Below, one piece after another: positions 21,916 to 25,457 of a stretch of DNA of 25,457 nucleotides. The stretch's first letter is position 1, and each line of letters begins with the position of its first letter. The notes below the pieces were generated by a model. That model was not told the DNA's origin, made no database searches, and was given only the letters and a program-made list of their open reading frames with translations. The position numbers were made by a program, and so were the translations under genes. Source of the stretch: JAVKSL01 sp050744225 (GTDB lineage Bacteria; Actinomycetota; Acidimicrobiia; Acidimicrobiales; JAJPHD01); assembly GCA_050744225.1 (NCBI GenBank), contig JBOGGT010000056.1:1-25457 (forward strand), in the 5' to 3' direction.

Positions 21916-21974
21916 GTCGACTGGCCACCGGGTCGACCGACCACCGTGTCGACTGGTCACCGCGTCGACCGACC
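21916..21974. repeat. Two 27-bp direct repeats upstream of tldD
   Basis: Two 27-bp copies, at 21916-21942 and 21948-21974, match at 25 of 27 positions with a 32-bp period. Each copy contains two GTCGAC sites about 10 bp apart, so the block has four GTCGAC palindromes. The second copy ends 3 bp before the GAGGAGG ribosome binding site of tldD. The arrangement resembles a tandem operator, but no binding protein is known. Confidence 0.8.
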
Positions 21975-21988
21975 CGTGAGGAGGACCC

Positions 21989-23422
21989 GTGCCCGAGACG
22001 GCTTTGCTGTTAGATGCGAGTGTGGTGGAGCGCGTGCTCGCCGGAGCGCTGCGCCGGGGAGGCGACTTCGCGGAGCTGTTCGCCGAGGATCGGCGGGCGT
22101 CCTCGGCCTCTCTGGACGACACCCGGGTGGAGGAGCTGGCGTCGGGGCACGACCGGGGGGCAGGCATCCGGGTGGTTGTGGGTGAGACGACCGGGTTTGC
22201 CCACACTGCGGACCTCTCGGAGGCCGGCTTGGCTGCCGCGGCGGAGGCGGCGGCCGCAGTTGCCCGGGGTTCGGGCGGCGGGACGCGAACGGTGGCACTC
22301 CAGACTGAGCCAGCCGGTCGCCGGACTTCGGCGGAGGGCGTGGTGGTCTACCCCGGTGACGTGGCCAAGTCGGCCAAGGTGGAGCTGTTGGCGCGGGCGG
22401 ATGCTGCGGCTCGAACCCAGAGCGGTTCCATCAGGCAGGTTTCGGTGGGCTACGGGGACAGCCGCCGGCGCATGATGGTGGCCAACAGCGAGGGGCTGGT
22501 CGCCTCCGACGAACAGGTGCGGACCCGCCTGGCGGTCTCGTGCGTGGCGGTCGGGGACACCGGGATGCAGACCGGTTTCGAGTCGGTGGCCCACACGGTG
22601 GGATTCGAGCTGTTCGACCCGGGAGCGCACGGGGGCGTCGACGTGGAGGACATCGCCGCCGAGGCGGCGCGCCGGGCGCTGTCGAAGCTGTCTGCACGCC
22701 CGGCACCCAGCGGGGTGCTGCCGGTGGTGCTGAAGGGGGGCACCGGCGGGATCCTGTTCCACGAGGCCTGCGGGCACGGTCTGGAGGCCGACCACATCGT
22801 CAAAGACACCTCGGTCTACGCCGGCAGGGTGGGAGAGCTGGTGGCCAGCCCCTTGGTGACCCTGGTGGACGACGGTACGGTGGGCGGGGAGTGGGGGACC
22901 TTCTCGGTTGACGACGAGGGCCGGGCCGCCCAGCGAAACGTGCTCATCGAGAACGGCGTGCTCAGCGAGTACATGTGGGACTGGCTGAGGGCTCACCGGG
23001 AGGGCCGGGCGTCGTCGGGAAACGGCCGGCGCCAGAGCTACCAGCACCTGCCGATGGTGCGCATGACCAACACCTTCCTGCTGGCGGGAACCGAGGACCC
23101 CGACGAGTTGGTGGCCCAGACTCCCTACGGGGTCTATGTGGCAAAGCTCGGGGGAGGCCAGGTGAACACCGCCACCGGGGACTTCGTGTTCGGGATGACC
23201 GAGGCTTACCTGATCCAAGGCGGGCATATCACCGAGCCGCTCCGCGATGCCAACCTGATCGGCAACGGCCCAGAGGTGCTGAGGCGCATCGACGCGGTGG
23301 CCTACGACTTCGCCATGTGCCCCGGCACCTGCGGCAAGGATGGCCAGTCCGTGCCTGTGGGCTGCGGGCAGCCCACGCTGCGGATCTCGGGGGTGACCGT
23401 GGGCGGGACCGCCGGTGCCTGA
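21989..23422 (+). CDS. tldD: Metalloprotease TldD
   Basis: This 477-residue protein is a complete TldD, the catalytic subunit of the TldD/TldE protease. In E. coli this complex trims microcin B17 leader peptide and unfolded peptides. The zinc site is visible: HEACGHGLE at 258-266 (HExxxH), followed by ADHIVKDTSVYAGRVGELVA. Near the C-terminus is YDFAMCPGTCGKDGQSVPVG, which carries the third zinc ligand Cys. GGQVNTATGDFVFGMTEAYL is also typical. GTG at 21989 has GAGGAGG about 5-6 nt upstream. The stop overlaps the tldE start by 8 bp, so both are translated together. No RiPP precursor or maturation genes are in the window; a housekeeping proteolysis role is more likely. Confidence 0.96.
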   Translation: MPETALLLDASVVERVLAGALRRGGDFAELFAEDRRASSASLDDTRVEELASGHDRGAGIRVVVGETTGFAHTADLSEAGLAAAAEAAAAVARGSGGGTRTVALQTEPAGRRTSAEGVVVYPGDVAKSAKVELLARADAAARTQSGSIRQVSVGYGDSRRRMMVANSEGLVASDEQVRTRLAVSCVAVGDTGMQTGFESVAHTVGFELFDPGAHGGVDVEDIAAEAARRALSKLSARPAPSGVLPVVLKGGTGGILFHEACGHGLEADHIVKDTSVYAGRVGELVASPLVTLVDDGTVGGEWGTFSVDDEGRAAQRNVLIENGVLSEYMWDWLRAHREGRASSGNGRRQSYQHLPMVRMTNTFLLAGTEDPDELVAQTPYGVYVAKLGGGQVNTATGDFVFGMTEAYLIQGGHITEPLRDANLIGNGPEVLRRIDAVAYDFAMCPGTCGKDGQSVPVGCGQPTLRISGVTVGGTAGA

Positions 23423-24788
23423 GGCGGCTTTGCGGTCTGAGGGTTGTGCGGAGCTGGCCTCGATCGCGGAGCGCATCGTCGGCTGGGCGCGCGCCGGCGA
23501 GGAGGTGGAGGCGTATGTCTCGCAGAGCCGGAGCATCTCTATCCGGGCCTACGCGGGCGAGGTGGAGTCACTCTCGTCAGCGCAGACCTCGGGGGTGGGC
23601 ATCCGGGTGGTGTGCCGGGAGCGCCAGGGCTTCGCTTACGCCGGGTCCCTCGATCCCGACGTCCTGGCCGAGACCCTGGCCGAGGCCCGGGACAACGCCA
23701 GTTTTGCCACCCCCGATCCCCACGTCGGGCTCGCCGCACCCGACGGGGTTGGAGCCGTGCCGCTGGATCTCTGGGCCGACGACCTGGCCGAGTGCCCCAC
23801 GCAGGACAAGGTCGCCATGGCCCTGGACCTGGAGGCTCGCGTCAAGGCGGCCGATCCCCGCATCCGGCTGGTCCAGTCGGCGGATTACGGGGACGGCTCT
23901 GGCGAAGCGGCGGTTGCCAGCACTGCCGGGATCTCGGTCACCTCCAGGGGCACCGGCTGTTACCTTTCGGCCTCAGCGGTCGCTGGTTCGGGGGACGAGA
24001 CCCAGACCGCAGGCGGCTACTCGGTGGCTCGGGGCCTGGCTGGCCTGGACCCCGAGCGCTGCGCGTACGACGCGGTGGAGCGCTCCACCCGGCTCCTGGG
24101 CGCCCGGAAGGCAGCGTCTGGCAGGATCACGGTCGTACTCGACCGCCGGGTGACCACCACCCTGTTGGGTCTCCTGGCCGGCACCCTCTCGGGAGAAGCG
24201 GTCGAGAAGGGTCGATCCCTGTTTGCCGACCGGGTCGGTGAGCGCGTTGGTGTGGCCGGCATCACCCTGATCGACGACCCGACCGACCCGGCGGCCTATG
24301 GGGCATCCACCCACGACGCCGAGGGCCTCGCCTGCCGGCGCAACGTGCTCATCGAGGGCGGAGTGCTCCAGGGCTTCGTGTACGACAGCTACTCCGGACG
24401 GCGAGCAGGCCGGTCCTCGACGGGTTCGGCGGTGAGAGGCGGGTTTAGAAGCACCCCCGGCGTGGGCTGCCAGGCGGTTGCGCTCTCTCCGGGCGAGCTT
24501 TCCCAGGCCGAGGTGATCGATCTGGTCGGCGAGGGGATGCTGGTCCAGTCCATTACCGGAGTCCACTCGGGGGTCAACCCGGTGAGCGGGGATTTTTCAG
24601 TCGGGGCGGAGGGGTTGATGATCCGGGGCGGCAGCCTCGCGGAGCCAGTCCGGGAGGTCACCATCGCCTCGACCATCCAGCGGATGCTGGCCGACGTCGT
24701 CGCCGTCGGCGCAGACCTCGAGTGGGGCTTGGGCGTGGCCGCCGGGGTCACCCTCGCCATCGCGGAGGTGAGCCTCAGCGGGTCCTGA
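23415..24788 (+). CDS. tldE: TldE/PmbA, partner of metalloprotease TldD
   Basis: This 457-residue protein is the non-catalytic partner of TldD; it lacks the HExxxH motif and lines the cavity of the heterodimer. Family features include EVEAYVSQSRSISIRAYAGE at the start, SSAQTSGVGIRVVCRERQGF, CYLSASAVAGSGDETQTAGG and, in the C-terminal half, LAGTLSGEAVEKGRSLFADR. VQSITGVHSGVNPVSGDFSV and AEGLMIRGGSLAEPVREVTI are the conserved end motifs. GTG at 23415 begins within the last codons of tldD. The 3' end overlaps the converging DUF2064 gene by 14 bp. The reading frame is intact. Confidence 0.95.
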   Translation: MPEAALRSEGCAELASIAERIVGWARAGEEVEAYVSQSRSISIRAYAGEVESLSSAQTSGVGIRVVCRERQGFAYAGSLDPDVLAETLAEARDNASFATPDPHVGLAAPDGVGAVPLDLWADDLAECPTQDKVAMALDLEARVKAADPRIRLVQSADYGDGSGEAAVASTAGISVTSRGTGCYLSASAVAGSGDETQTAGGYSVARGLAGLDPERCAYDAVERSTRLLGARKAASGRITVVLDRRVTTTLLGLLAGTLSGEAVEKGRSLFADRVGERVGVAGITLIDDPTDPAAYGASTHDAEGLACRRNVLIEGGVLQGFVYDSYSGRRAGRSSTGSAVRGGFRSTPGVGCQAVALSPGELSQAEVIDLVGEGMLVQSITGVHSGVNPVSGDFSVGAEGLMIRGGSLAEPVREVTIASTIQRMLADVVAVGADLEWGLGVAAGVTLAIAEVSLSGS

Positions 24789-25422
24789 GGCCCAGCTCGG
24801 CGAGGATAGCCGCGAACCTCGAGGCCGGTGCCGCCGCGGCGACAGCCAGTGCGTCATCGATGCGGTCGACGTCGGTGAGCTGGGGGAGCTCGGAAAACCG
24901 GAGGCCCAAGTCCTCGAGTCGGGCTCGCTGGGCCTGGCCGGTGAAGGGGCTGCTCATGGGAACCCCGGCGAAGGCTCCAGGGTCCGGCTGGCGAAAGCCA
25001 ATGGCCCACCAGCCCCCATCCTGCGCTGGGCCCAGGACCGCATCTGTGCCTGTTTCCATGAGCTGACCGAGGCTGGCCTCCAGCAGGGTGGCACTGACCT
25101 GGGGAGTGTCCATGCCCAGCTGGAGCCCTGGCCCTCCTGCCTCTGCCCAAGCGTTCGACAGGCGCTCGGCCAGGCCGTCGCCACGCTGGGGGATCAGGGT
25201 GAAACCGGGTGGGAGCCACTCGCCGGGTTCGCCGTCCAGGGCGAGGATGCGCCTTCCGGCGCCGCACGCCGCGACCGCTTCCAGCGTGTCCGCCAACGCG
25301 GCCTCGGCCAACTGGGCCGCTTCGACCGGGTCCAGCGGTGGGCAGAGCCGGGTCTTGACCCGGCCGGCCACGGGCGCTTTTGCCATCACCAGGACGTGGC
25401 TTGCCCGGTGCCCGGTCACCAT
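24775..25422 (-). CDS. DUF2064 (TIGR04282-like) glycosyltransferase-type protein
   Basis: This 215-residue protein starts SHVLVMAKAPVAGRVKTRLC, the family hallmark of DUF2064 proteins. These have a GT-A-like nucleotide-sugar-binding fold, and relatives are annotated as arsenosugar biosynthesis or cofactor-related glycosyltransferases. Further conserved parts are RGDGLAERLSNAW, LQLGMDTPQVSATLLE, AVLGPAQDGGWWAIGFR and FSELPQLTDVDRIDDALAV. No reaction is proven for this protein. ATG at 25422 is used. The frame stays open to the window edge, so a longer N-terminus or overlap with a neighbour is possible. Its partner gene, often a GT2 glycosyltransferase, would lie beyond the right edge. Confidence 0.85.
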   Translation of the reverse strand: MVTGHRASHVLVMAKAPVAGRVKTRLCPPLDPVEAAQLAEAALADTLEAVAACGAGRRILALDGEPGEWLPPGFTLIPQRGDGLAERLSNAWAEAGGPGLQLGMDTPQVSATLLEASLGQLMETGTDAVLGPAQDGGWWAIGFRQPDPGAFAGVPMSSPFTGQAQRARLEDLGLRFSELPQLTDVDRIDDALAVAAAAPASRFAAILAELGLRTR

Positions 25423-25457
25423 CCCGCCTCGGCGACTGGTGGTGTTTGAGTGGCCTA

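Noticed and set aside
22010..23536. 508-residue minus-strand ORF
   Set aside because: Antisense to tldD, with no recognisable motif and shadow-type composition.
21989..24788. RiPP maturation locus based on TldD/TldE
   Set aside because: No precursor peptide, cyclodehydratase or transporter gene is adjacent; TldD/TldE are widespread outside RiPP clusters.

Overview
The window is high-GC DNA with actinobacterial gene families: DrrAB-type exporters, a small ECF sigma/anti-sigma pair, heterodimeric lycopene cyclase CrtYc/CrtYd, a GT87 mannosyltransferase, a DUF5996 protein and a pirin. Several starts are GTG or TTG, and some appear leaderless. The exact lineage cannot be fixed. A stand-alone acyl-CoA carboxyltransferase followed by a tiny 'AWRFSGR' protein suggests Acidimicrobiia, but this is inference. 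No rRNA, tRNA, CRISPR array or insertion sequence was recognised.

Left third (1-8.45 kb): an eroded accessory region. An exporter operon (ATPase cut by the window edge, then a permease) and a small PEGA-like protein are followed by a run of gene remnants: the C-terminal half of an ECF41/SigJ-type sigma factor, an ankyrin-repeat/SnoaL protein broken by at least two frameshifts, a MbcA/ParS-like antitoxin remnant, a piece resembling SWIM/DUF6880 proteins, and the C-terminal half of a thioredoxin-reductase-like protein. Intact genes among them are a hipBA toxin-antitoxin pair (minus strand) with regularly spaced GGGATAT motifs in its promoter, a VOC/glyoxalase gene with an odd start and a run-on 3' end, and a UBP zinc-finger/DUF5996 pair.

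Middle (8.5-15.7 kb): two minus-strand export operons. The first is a ribbon-helix-helix regulator, a DUF4097 protein, a DrrA-like ATPase and a DrrB-like permease. An inverted repeat lies on the predicted leaderless promoter of the regulator. The second is an ECF sigma factor, a membrane anti-sigma-like protein, an ABC ATPase and an ABC-2 permease, with every junction overlapping. This second locus carries three separate short tandem repeats: 5 bp upstream of the sigma gene, 9 bp in the anti-sigma gene (collagen-like Gly-X-Y) and 18 bp in the ATPase gene.

Right part (15.7-25.4 kb): housekeeping-like genes. These are a pirin, a 48-bp near-perfect palindrome, an acyl-CoA carboxylase beta subunit with a possible small partner, a convergent GT87 membrane mannosyltransferase whose tail runs antisense across both, an S51 (cyanophycinase-like) peptidase, a carotenoid cassette crtYc-crtYd-crtZ, two sets of direct repeats, the TldD/TldE protease pair, and a convergent DUF2064 glycosyltransferase-like gene at the right edge.
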